This document shows positions 1 through 5,955 of a stretch of DNA of 9,065 bases, piece by piece. Origin of the DNA: Pseudomonadota bacterium (lineage in GTDB: Bacteria; Pseudomonadota; Alphaproteobacteria; Caulobacterales; Caulobacteraceae); assembly GCA_023445955.1 (NCBI GenBank), contig JAEXJH010000027.1, positions 1 through 9,065 on the forward strand. The letters are read 5' to 3'. Below the pieces are notes generated by a model. That model was not told the DNA's origin, made no database searches, and saw only the letters and a program-made list of their open reading frames with translations. The position numbers and the translations under genes are program-made. The number at the start of each line of letters is the position of its first letter. Within the stretch, counting starts at the first letter, position 1.

Positions 1-434
1 GCCAGGAGCACGGCGATGACCAGCACGCCCATCAGCGCGCCGGCGCCGATCGCCAGCCCCAGGCTCGCGCGCCGGGGAGCGCGGTCGCGCGTCAGGTCGG
101 GGACGCAGGCCATGACCAGCAACAGCAGGATGAAGGGGCCGACCAGCCTTGGCGTCAGCGCCCAGCCGTTGAGTCCCGATTCCCAAAGGGCCCAGACCAG
201 GGTCGCGGCGAAGACGCCGGCATAGAGCCAGGCGCCCCGGACGCGGCGGCGTATCAACAGCGCGCCGGCGGCGACCAGGCCGGCCCCCGCCAGGAGGTAG
301 TAGGGCGATCCCCGCACCAGCACGAGCCACAGGCCGCCTGCCGACAACACCGCGCCGATCACCATCAGGACGACGCCGACGGTTCGCGCAAACCAGGCGT
401 GGCTTTGGACCGAGGGTTTTGAGGTTTGAGGCAT
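1..434 (-). CDS. gcd: Membrane-bound PQQ-dependent glucose dehydrogenase, N-terminal membrane domain (partial)
   Basis: This reads leftward from ATG at 434-432 and stays open for 144 codons to the window edge, so the C-terminal part is missing. The visible part matches the N-terminal membrane anchor of quinoprotein glucose dehydrogenase. It has about five hydrophobic helices, a GSPYYLLAG segment (residues 42-50), RGAWLYAG (66-73) and the diagnostic WALWESGLNGWALTPRL (81-97), equivalent to WGVWEVGFDFWALTPR in E. coli Gcd. In the family this anchor passes electrons to ubiquinone, and the absent periplasmic beta-propeller binds PQQ and oxidises glucose to gluconolactone, acidifying the periplasm. 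A weak GGGA lies 6 bases before the ATG. An in-frame TTG two codons upstream is an alternative start. The gene is divergent from nhaA. A membrane quinoprotein dehydrogenase for another sugar or polyol is possible, because the catalytic domain is not visible. Confidence 0.85.
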   Translation of the reverse strand, partial: MPQTSKPSVQSHAWFARTVGVVLMVIGAVLSAGGLWLVLVRGSPYYLLAGAGLVAAGALLIRRRVRGAWLYAGVFAATLVWALWESGLNGWALTPRLVGPFILLLLVMACVPDLTRDRAPRRASLGLAIGAGALMGVLVIAVLL

Positions 435-475
435 TGGCAATCCCGGCTGGACTCTATGCGCGGCGAGGGGCGCGA

Positions 476-494
476 GCGGCCGTTGGGCGGCCGC
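476..494. repeat. Perfect inverted repeat in the gcd upstream region
   Basis: The arms GCGGCCG (476-482) and CGGCCGC (488-494) are perfectly complementary around a 5-base TTGGG spacer. The element lies 42-60 bases upstream of the gcd ATG, so it would form a strong hairpin in the gcd leader if transcription begins further upstream. It could also be a protein-binding dyad. The repeat is seen directly; its role is unknown. Confidence 0.5.
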
Positions 495-629
495 GCATCA
501 CAGACAATGCGTGAGACCGAGCAACGGTGGCAAAAAATATCGCTACACGATGTAATTGGTTTTTCGATGTCGGCGCAAGGGCGGCGTGGTCGTTTGCGGG
601 GCAACGGATCGAGGTCAGGCAGGCGGCGC

Positions 630-657
630 CAAAACCGACCAGCCACCGCCGGTTTTG
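630..657. repeat. Inverted repeat directly upstream of the candidate nhaA promoter
   Basis: The arms CAAAACCG (630-637) and CGGTTTTG (650-657) are a perfect 8-bp match with a 12-base spacer. The right arm ends one base before the TTGACC hexamer at 659, where an activator or repressor of the rightward promoter could sit. There is no U-tract after it, so it is not a good intrinsic terminator. The operator role is inference from position. Confidence 0.4.
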
Positions 658-658
658 C

Positions 659-684
659 TTGACCTTCGCCGAGCTTGCGACAAG
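659..684 (+). promoter_or_regulatory. Candidate housekeeping promoter for nhaA
   Basis: TTGACC (659-664), a 12-base spacer and GCGACAAG (677-684) resemble the Caulobacter housekeeping form TTGACGS-N10-14-GCTANAWC. The -10 block matches six of eight positions. It would give a leader of over 200 bases before nhaA, so another promoter nearer the gene is possible. Confidence 0.3.
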
Positions 685-903
685 TTTCGCGCCAGATATC
701 AGGTCGCAGTTTGCGGCCAGGCCGCGCCTAAGGGCGAATACGGTCCGGCGTCCGTCGATAACCTGACGCCACGACAGCTCGATCCATTTCTGGAGGCCGC
801 CGTGGCAGACTACGTGACGCTTGTACGACCCATCTCGAAGCCCGTCCTGGCCTTCGGCCGCCGCTTGTCCGGTGGTCTCTCTGCGCCTTCGTTTCTTATC
901 TCG

Positions 904-907
904 AGGG
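904..907 (+). promoter_or_regulatory. Ribosome binding site deciding the nhaA start
   Basis: GAGG (part of CGAGGG) sits 9 bases before the ATG at 917. This supports 917 over the upstream in-frame ATG at 821, whose extra 32 residues are arginine/serine-rich and unlike NhaA, and over the downstream in-frame ATG at 950. Confidence 0.5.
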
Positions 908-916
908 CCTGACGCC

Positions 917-2179
917 ATGACCCCTTCTCAACAAGACCGGGTTCGCCCGATGTCGGCGCTGCGCGCCTTTCTCCAGCACGAGGCGTCTGGCGGCTATGTG
1001 CTGATGGCCGCCGCCGCGCTGGCGCTCGTCATTGCCAACACGCCCCTGGCCGGCGCCTATTTCGCGCTGCTGGGCCATCACCTGGGCTTTTCCCTGGGTC
1101 CGGTCTCGCTCGACGAGAGCGTGTTACATTGGATCAACGACGGCCTGATGGCTGTCTTCTTCCTGCTGGTGGGACTGGAGATCAAGCGCGAGGTCCTGGA
1201 CGGCCAGCTGTCGCGACCCTCGCGCATCATCCTGCCGGGTTTGGCCGCCTTGGGCGGGGTCGCCGCGCCGGCCCTGATCTATCTGGTCTTCAACGCCGCC
1301 AATCCCGACACGCGCGCGGGATGGGCCATTCCGTCGGCGACCGACATCGCCTTCGCGCTGGGTGTCCTGGCCCTGCTGGGCGACCGCGTGCCCACCTCGC
1401 TGAAGATCTTCCTGACCGCCATCGCCATCATGGACGATCTGGCGGCCATCGTGATCATCGCCATCTTCTACACCGCCCAGCTTCACCTGGGCGCCTTGGC
1501 GGTGTCGGCGGCCATCCTCCTGGGTCTGGTGCTCCTCAACCGCCTCGGCGTGAAGGCCCTTTGGCCCTACCTGCTGGGCGGCCTTCTTCTATGGTTCTTC
1601 GTCCTGGAGTCCGGTGTCCACGCGACCCTGGCCGGGGTGGCGCTGGCCATGGTCATCCCGCTGCGTAGGAGCCCCGCCTGTCCCGACGACGTGACCTCGC
1701 CCCTGCATCGGCTCGAGCACGCGCTTCACAAGCCGGTGGCGTTCGTGATCGTGCCGCTGTTCGGCTTCGCCAATGCGGGCCTGTCCTTCACGGGCGTCAG
1801 CCTGGCCAATCTCCTGGATCCGGTGCCGCTCGGCGTCGCCCTGGGCCTGTTCTTCGGCAAGCAACTGGGGGTGTTCGCTACCGCCTGGGCGATCGTGCGG
1901 CTGGGCTGGGCCGACATGCCCAAATACGCTTCGACCGGCCAGCTCTACGGCGTGGCGGTGCTTTGCGGCATCGGCTTCACCATGAGCCTGTTCATCGGCA
2001 ACCTGGCCTTTCGGCAAGCCTATCTGGTCGACGAGACGAAGATCGGCGTGCTCGTCGGCTCCCTGGCTTCGGCCTTGCTGGGGATGCTGATCCTGCGCGC
2101 CGCCAAGTCCGATGTCCCTGAAGGTGTCCGCGCCCCAGTCGGGGTCATGGAGGAAGACGCGCAGCTGGACCCCCGATAG
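917..2179 (+). CDS. nhaA: Na+/H+ antiporter NhaA
   Basis: A 420-residue inner-membrane sodium/proton antiporter of the NhaA family, which uses the proton gradient to export Na+ (and Li+) and controls cytoplasmic pH. The match runs the whole length: ASGGYVLM near residue 23, [19 protein letters not shown] (74-92), [56 protein letters not shown] and [12 protein letters not shown]. Asp143, Asp173 and Asp174 correspond to the ion-binding Asp133, Asp163 and Asp164 of E. coli NhaA with a constant shift of ten, and Lys315 in FFGKQLG likely matches Lys300. All key residues are present, so it should be active. It is slightly longer than the 388-residue E. coli protein because of extra residues at the N-terminus, a loop and the C-terminus. 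The next antiporter gene starts 56 bp downstream with no terminator between, suggesting co-transcription. Confidence 0.96.
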   Translation: MTPSQQDRVRPMSALRAFLQHEASGGYVLMAAAALALVIANTPLAGAYFALLGHHLGFSLGPVSLDESVLHWINDGLMAVFFLLVGLEIKREVLDGQLSRPSRIILPGLAALGGVAAPALIYLVFNAANPDTRAGWAIPSATDIAFALGVLALLGDRVPTSLKIFLTAIAIMDDLAAIVIIAIFYTAQLHLGALAVSAAILLGLVLLNRLGVKALWPYLLGGLLLWFFVLESGVHATLAGVALAMVIPLRRSPACPDDVTSPLHRLEHALHKPVAFVIVPLFGFANAGLSFTGVSLANLLDPVPLGVALGLFFGKQLGVFATAWAIVRLGWADMPKYASTGQLYGVAVLCGIGFTMSLFIGNLAFRQAYLVDETKIGVLVGSLASALLGMLILRAAKSDVPEGVRAPVGVMEEDAQLDPR

Positions 2180-2235
2180 GCGCAAGGCGTCGCGCCGGGC
2201 GCTCCTTTCAACGCCGTAGAGTTTACGAGGCATCC

Positions 2236-3483
2236 ATGACCGCCTTCGATCTTGCCGCGATCTTCCTGGGCCTGGTGGGGCTGGTGGGCTGGTTGAACGT
2301 CCGGTTCTTCCGCTTGCCGACCGCCACGGCGATGGTCCTGGCCGGTCTTGCCGGGGCGGGCCTGTTGCTGGCCGCGCGGGCCTGGCTTCCGGGCCCCAAC
2401 GCGGCGGGTCAGCTTGTCAGCGCGATCGCGGGCGTGGATTTTCCCAAGACGGTCCTCGGCTACATGCTCGCCTTCCTGCTGTTCGCTGGGGCCATGCAGG
2501 TCAGCCTCGCGGAGCTTCGCAAGCGGCTGCTGGCCATCGCCAGTCTGGCGACTATCGGCGTCCTGGCCTCGACCCTGATCGTCGGCGGCGGCCTGTGGGC
2601 GACGGCCAGATGGCTCGACCTGCCGCTGACGCTGCCTTGGGCGTTCGTTTTCGGCGCGCTGATCAGCCCGACCGACCCGATTGCCGTACTGGCGGCGGTG
2701 CGGCAGGGCAGTCTTTCAAAGACCCTGGAGGCGGTGCTCCAGGGCGAGGCCTTGTTCAATGACGGGATCGGCATCGTCGTGTTCACCGCCGCGGTCGCCA
2801 TCGCCAGTGGGGGCGGGGACCTTGATCCCCTGCACGCTATCGGCCAGGTGGGGATCGAAGCGATCGGCGGCCTGATCCTGGGCTTGTCGGCGTCGCTCGT
2901 CGTCATCGCCGGGATGAGGGCTATCGACGACTACGCCGTCGAGGTGGGACTTTCCATCGCCCTGGCGGTCGGCGTCTACGCCTTGGCCGACGCGCTCCAC
3001 GTCAGCGGTCCGATCGCCGTGGTCGTCGCGGGCCTGATGGTCGGCAACCTGGGCATGCGCACGGCGATGAGCGACATGACCCAGCGGCACGTTCACGGCT
3101 TTTGGACCCTGGTCGACGAGATCCTCAACGCCTTGCTCTTCCTGCTGCTGGGCCTGGAGCTGGTCGTGGTGCCGTTCGATTCCAGGATGGCGGGCCTGTG
3201 GCTGGTGGCCATCGCGCTGGTGATCCTAGCGCGATTGATCGTCGTCGCTCCCTGGGGCGCCTTCTTTAAGCGGCGAGAACAGCAAAACGGAGCCAGCCTG
3301 GTGCTCGGATGGGGCGGTCTCCATGGGGCCCTGTCCCTGGCCTTGGCGCTTACCCTGCCGCCGGGTGAGGCTCGGACCCTGATCCTGTCGACGACCTTCG
3401 CGGTGGTGATCTTCTCGGTTCTGGCCCAAGGCCTGACGTTCGGGCGGCTGGCGGCGCATTTTGCCGCGCGACCGGAGCGGTGA
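2236..3483 (+). CDS. CPA1 (NhaP-type) sodium/proton antiporter
   Basis: A 415-residue polytopic membrane protein with about 12 helices, of the monovalent cation:proton antiporter-1 family (Na_H_Exchanger fold). Diagnostic blocks are LISPTDPIAVLAAVRQG (142-158), GEALFNDGIGIVVF (170-183) with the Asn175-Asp176 pair typical of electroneutral CPA1 exchangers, LVDEILNALLFLLLGLEL (292-309), the conserved arginine in LARLIVV, and GWGGLHGALSLALALTLP (358-375). The large cytoplasmic C-terminal domain of some family members is absent; it ends soon after the last helix. GAGG at 2227-2230, 5 bases before the ATG, supports the start. As second gene after nhaA it probably adds an electroneutral exchanger to an electrogenic one. 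The substrate (Na+, K+ or Li+) cannot be told from sequence. It resembles bacterial NhaP or YjcE-like proteins, so I give no symbol. Confidence 0.92.
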   Translation: MTAFDLAAIFLGLVGLVGWLNVRFFRLPTATAMVLAGLAGAGLLLAARAWLPGPNAAGQLVSAIAGVDFPKTVLGYMLAFLLFAGAMQVSLAELRKRLLAIASLATIGVLASTLIVGGGLWATARWLDLPLTLPWAFVFGALISPTDPIAVLAAVRQGSLSKTLEAVLQGEALFNDGIGIVVFTAAVAIASGGGDLDPLHAIGQVGIEAIGGLILGLSASLVVIAGMRAIDDYAVEVGLSIALAVGVYALADALHVSGPIAVVVAGLMVGNLGMRTAMSDMTQRHVHGFWTLVDEILNALLFLLLGLELVVVPFDSRMAGLWLVAIALVILARLIVVAPWGAFFKRREQQNGASLVLGWGGLHGALSLALALTLPPGEARTLILSTTFAVVIFSVLAQGLTFGRLAAHFAARPER

Positions 3484-3697
3484 TCAGACGCGCCTTGCCC
3501 GCCGCCGGCGCCTTGGTCTCCGGCTGAATCGTCCTGTCCCGCTGGATGGGCGCCGGAACCATTGGCCTGGCGCAACGACACGCGATCCCGAGACCATGGA
3601 CCCGGATCCAAATTTCGCCAGGCGCACCTGAATCGGCTTATCAGATGAGGTGGCGGAGCTCAGCGAGCGCGCTGGCGAAAATCGCAATCTCGGCCAT

Positions 3698-3722
3698 GGA
3701 ACCGCCGTGTCGGCGAGCGGTT
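3698..3722 (+). promoter_or_regulatory. Candidate EcfG/SigT-type general-stress promoter before the kinase
   Basis: GGAAC (3698-3702), a 16-base spacer and GGTT (3719-3722) match the alphaproteobacterial EcfG consensus GGAAC-N16/17-CGTT except for one base in the -10. It lies 30 bp upstream of the kinase ATG, and HWE kinases commonly feed the PhyR-NepR-EcfG general stress pathway. The motif is short and one mismatch is present, so chance is possible. Confidence 0.35.
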
Positions 3723-3751
3723 AAACGGCCGGGCTGACTTGGGGCGAGCGC

Positions 3752-4195
3752 ATGTATCCGGACACGACGCGTACGTCCCCGCCCAAGCCTGGCGGGGGAT
3801 TGTCGTCCAGCCTGCGGCGCCTCAGCCGCCGGATCGTCACCTCGCGGCCGAGCGCCGCGGCCACATTGACCTGGGCGGGTGTCGCCTTGGCCGTGCCCAC
3901 GGCGCTGAAATTCACGCTCGACGCCTTCCTCCCCAACGTTCCGCCGTTCCTGACCTACTATCCCGCCGTGACGATCGCGGCGCTCTGTCTGGGATTCAGG
4001 CCGGGACTGGCGCTGGTGACCGCCTCAGCGCTTCTCTGCGACTACCTGTTCATCGCGCCCTACGGGGGCTGGTCGCTGTCGCTCAGCGATGCGATCGTCA
4101 CCTTGTTCTTCCTGGTGGGCGGAGTCCTTGTGGTCTCCACCGCGGGGATGCTGCGCGCCAGCCGCGCTGGAACTTCAGGCGGCGGCGGCCCGTGA
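3752..4195 (+). CDS. Sensor histidine kinase, N-terminal DUF4118 membrane half (split by frameshift)
   Basis: A 147-codon frame from ATG at 3752, with GGGG 7 bases upstream. After a basic N-terminus it carries the DUF4118 (KdpD-like) membrane domain: TWAGVALAVPTALKFTLDA, then FLTYYPAVTIAALCLGFRPG (about 66-85), ALVTASALLCDYLFIAPYG, and a last hydrophobic helix ending near residue 136. The SDAIVTLFFLVGGVLVVSTAGMLRASR stretch should lead into a linker and kinase core, but the frame instead runs into a non-native GTSGGGGP tail and stops at 4193-4195. The linker continues in the +1 frame from 4167. I therefore read 3752-4769 as one gene of about 339 codons broken near 4163-4192. DUF4118 is a four-helix sensor region; its stimulus is unknown. 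The start at 3739 in another frame gives no family match. Confidence 0.75.
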   Translation: MYPDTTRTSPPKPGGGLSSSLRRLSRRIVTSRPSAAATLTWAGVALAVPTALKFTLDAFLPNVPPFLTYYPAVTIAALCLGFRPGLALVTASALLCDYLFIAPYGGWSLSLSDAIVTLFFLVGGVLVVSTAGMLRASRAGTSGGGGP

Positions 4196-4769
4196 GCATG
4201 AACTCAACGCCGAACTCAAGCACCGGGTGAACAACAACCTCGCGGTCGTTCAGGCCCTGGCGAGCCAGACAGCCCGCACCACCGCGGCGGGCGCGGACTT
4301 CTATGAGCCTTTTCTTGATCGCCTTCACGCGCTGCGAGAGGCCCACGACATCCTGTCCTCGACCGACTGGACCTCGTGCGATCTGCCCAGGATCGCCGAT
4401 CGCGGCCTCAAGGCGTTTCTGGCCTCGGGGCGCGTCAGCGTCACCGGTCCGGCTTGCACACTGCCGTCGGCGTCATGCGTCGCGCTTGTGCTCGCCCTTC
4501 ACGAGTTGGGCGTGAACGCCATGAAGTTTGGTTCCTTGTCCATCCCGGAGGGCAGGGTGGACGTGGCTTGGGACCTTCAGGCCGGCCAGCTCGTCCTGCG
4601 CTGGTCGGAACATTCGGGGCCGCCGGTCCAAGCCCCGACCCGAAAGGGATTGGGCGCGCGTCTCCTCAGTCCGCAGCAGGGCCTGGACGACGTCGTCATC
4701 GACTATTTGCCGGTGGGCGTTCGTTGCGCCATTAGGATCAACGGCGCGCGTCCGACGGCGTCAGCCTAA
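4089..4769 (+). CDS. HWE-family histidine kinase domain (C-terminal half of split sensor kinase)
   Basis: Homology begins at codon 4167 (LELQAAAAREHELNAELKHRVNNN); sequence upstream of that in this frame overlaps the DUF4118 coding frame and is not native. ELKHRVNNNLAVVQALASQ contains the phosphoacceptor His at 4221-4223. ALHELGVNAMKFGSL is the ATP-binding N box with the histidine that gives the family its H. LRWSEHSGPP contains the W-x-E at 4602-4610, and KGLGARLL is the last glycine-rich box. The family autophosphorylates and passes phosphate to single-domain regulators or PhyR-type anti-anti-sigma factors, often in general stress, light or redox sensing. No response regulator lies in the window. 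No credible start codon is found in frame between the shift and the His box, so separate translation is unlikely unless from ATG 4089. All kinase motifs are intact, so a sequencing error or a recent mutation is plausible. Confidence 0.85.
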   Translation: MRSSPCSSWWAESLWSPPRGCCAPAALELQAAAAREHELNAELKHRVNNNLAVVQALASQTARTTAAGADFYEPFLDRLHALREAHDILSSTDWTSCDLPRIADRGLKAFLASGRVSVTGPACTLPSASCVALVLALHELGVNAMKFGSLSIPEGRVDVAWDLQAGQLVLRWSEHSGPPVQAPTRKGLGARLLSPQQGLDDVVIDYLPVGVRCAIRINGARPTASA

Positions 4770-4788
4770 CCTGCCGTAGGCCTGGAAG

Positions 4789-4817
4789 AGCCGCGCCAAT
4801 GCGCTGGGCGGCTTTTT
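4789..4817 (+). terminator. Rho-independent terminator after the kinase gene
   Basis: The arms AGCCGC (4789-4794) and GCGGCT (4808-4813) pair perfectly. CC/GG can extend the stem after a single bulge. A run of five T (4813-4817) follows directly. It begins 20 bp after the kinase stop and separates the kinase from the sigma-factor gene, implying separate transcription. Confidence 0.65.
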
Positions 4818-4865
4818 GCAGGGGATCATTGAACCGGCTGGCGGACGGGCGCCACCTTGTTGTCG

Positions 4866-5435
4866 ATGACCCGGCAAAGCTCAGATCCGACCAAGGCCAA
4901 GGACCGTCTCTTCGACGGCTATCTGGTCGTCTCCGCCCAGGCCGGCGACCGCCAGGCCGCGGACCTGTTGGCGCGCCGCTATCATCGTCGGCTGGTTGCT
5001 CACGCTTGGCGGCTGACCGGCGACATGGAGCTGGCCCAAGACGTGGTTCAGTCCAGCTGGTTGGATATCGCGCGAAGTCTGCCTGGCCTGAGGGACGAAG
5101 CGGCCTTTCCGGCCTGGGCCTACCAGATCGTCTCGCGCCGGTGCGCCAGGACCATCCGCGGCTTGCAGAACGATCGCGCCCTGGTCGGAGCCTTGGCGGA
5201 AGCCCCCCATGACGACCAGGCAGAACCGACCCAGATCGCCACGCCGCGCCTAAGGGCCGCGGTCAGAGCGCTCCCCGGCGCCCAGAGGGCGGCGCTGGCG
5301 CTGTTCTATTTCGAGGACTTCAGCGTGGCCGAAATCGCCGTCGCGCTCGCGGTTCCAGTGGGCACCGTCAAGACCCGCCTCATGCACGCTCGTCGCGCCT
5401 TGCGCGCTGTTTTGGAAGGAGATCGCCATGTCTGA
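4866..5435 (+). CDS. ECF-type RNA polymerase sigma factor
   Basis: A 189-residue group 4 (ECF) sigma-70 factor. Sigma2 covers about residues 18-95, with ELAQDVVQSSWLDIARSL and FPAWAYQIVSRRCAR forming the -10 recognition and melting region. Sigma4 covers about 128-183, with RALPGAQRAALALFYFEDFS and the helix-turn-helix VAEIAVALAVPVGTVKTRL that reads the -35 element. Length and layout are normal and no extra C-terminal domain is seen. I chose ATG 4866; two TTG codons just upstream (4857, 4860) are possible. No Shine-Dalgarno is visible, and only 48 bp lie between the kinase terminator and this ATG, so a very short or leaderless mRNA is plausible. Its end overlaps the next gene by 8 bp, a translationally coupled pair typical of sigma with cognate regulator. 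No PhyR or NepR is nearby, so I do not call it EcfG. Confidence 0.93.
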   Translation: MTRQSSDPTKAKDRLFDGYLVVSAQAGDRQAADLLARRYHRRLVAHAWRLTGDMELAQDVVQSSWLDIARSLPGLRDEAAFPAWAYQIVSRRCARTIRGLQNDRALVGALAEAPHDDQAEPTQIATPRLRAAVRALPGAQRAALALFYFEDFSVAEIAVALAVPVGTVKTRLMHARRALRAVLEGDRHV

Positions 5436-5784
5436 CATCACCAAGGCCTTGAAGGACGAGGAGGACGCCCTGCTGCGCAGCATCAACGAGGATCCTGGGC
5501 ATCTGGACCAGATCTCCGCCGTGATCGCGGCCCGCTCGGGATGGGTGGCGTTGGTCCTGCTGGCGGCCCAGACGGTCCTTTTCCTGATCGGAGTCTGGGC
5601 GGCCTGGAATTTCTTCAAGGCCACCGATGCGCTCTTGGCATTGCGCTGGGGTCTACCCGCCAGTGTTCTGCTGATCGCATCCTTGATGCTGAAGTTGGCC
5701 CTGTGGCCGGCGATGCACGCCCAGCGTCAGCTTCAGGCCCTCAAGCGGATCGAACTGAGGATCCTGGCCGCGAAGGGCGCGTGA
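5428..5784 (+). CDS. Small two-helix membrane protein, DUF6768-like, putative regulator of the ECF sigma factor
   Basis: A 118-residue protein with an acidic, predicted helical N-terminus (MSDITKALKDEEDALLRSIN, 1-20), a first membrane helix at about 39-60, a second at about 75-93, and a basic amphipathic C-terminal helix (RQLQALKRIELRILAAK, 100-116) that should lie in the cytoplasm. The pattern of short acidic start, SGWVALVLLAAQ...VWAAWNFFKATD and final LKRIELRI resembles DUF6768 proteins, found beside ECF sigma genes in Alphaproteobacteria; I recall this family rather than having searched. A strong AAGGAG at 5416-5421 precedes the ATG, inside the sigma gene. The 8-bp overlap suggests a membrane anchor or anti-sigma role for the sigma factor, but no zinc-binding anti-sigma motif (HxxxCxxC) is present, so this is inference. 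Confidence 0.8.
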   Translation: MSDITKALKDEEDALLRSINEDPGHLDQISAVIAARSGWVALVLLAAQTVLFLIGVWAAWNFFKATDALLALRWGLPASVLLIASLMLKLALWPAMHAQRQLQALKRIELRILAAKGA

Positions 5785-5955
5785 AAGTCGGTCCCGCCGC
5801 GGACTGTCTCTTTCGAGAGGTAGCCGTGAAGGGGCTCTTGACGTCGGCGACCGGGCGTTCGGGCCTCAATCCCCATGGGGCCTGATCCCTGGCTCTGACC
5901 ACTCCCGGCTGAGGCGTACGCGAGTTGCGCGCGCGCCTGCATTTCGGACGCGGGC
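5785..5955. other. Convergent intergenic region between the sigma operon and sulP
   Basis: Both neighbouring genes end here. A 10-bp palindrome CCCCATGGGG (5871-5880) and a small hairpin over the sulP stop codon (CGGGC 5951-5955, GCCCG 5961-5965) are present, but neither has a T-tract, so no convincing intrinsic terminator is seen for either direction. Confidence 0.5.

Larger units (their letters stand above)
435..916. other. Divergent intergenic region between gcd and nhaA
   Basis: This 482-bp stretch separates two divergent genes and must carry both promoters. Open frames exist on both strands, but their translations are arginine- and alanine-rich with no recognisable motif and they overlap each other, so I read it as non-coding. 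It is locally less GC-rich around 530-570 (AAAAAATAT and GGTTTTTCG stretches), a plausible promoter zone for leftward gcd. Two perfect inverted repeats (476-494 and 630-657) and one candidate rightward promoter (659-684) are listed separately. Confidence 0.6.

Noticed and set aside
454..918. 154-residue minus-strand frame in the gcd/nhaA gap
   Set aside because: No recognisable motif, overlaps competing frames and both candidate promoter regions.
4799..5212. 137-residue plus-strand frame across the sigma gene start
   Set aside because: Overlaps the well-supported ECF sigma gene in another frame and begins inside the terminator.
5808..5819. CTCT-TTCG-AGAG mini-hairpin after the DUF6768-like gene
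   Set aside because: A 4-bp stem is too short to count as a terminator or regulatory element.
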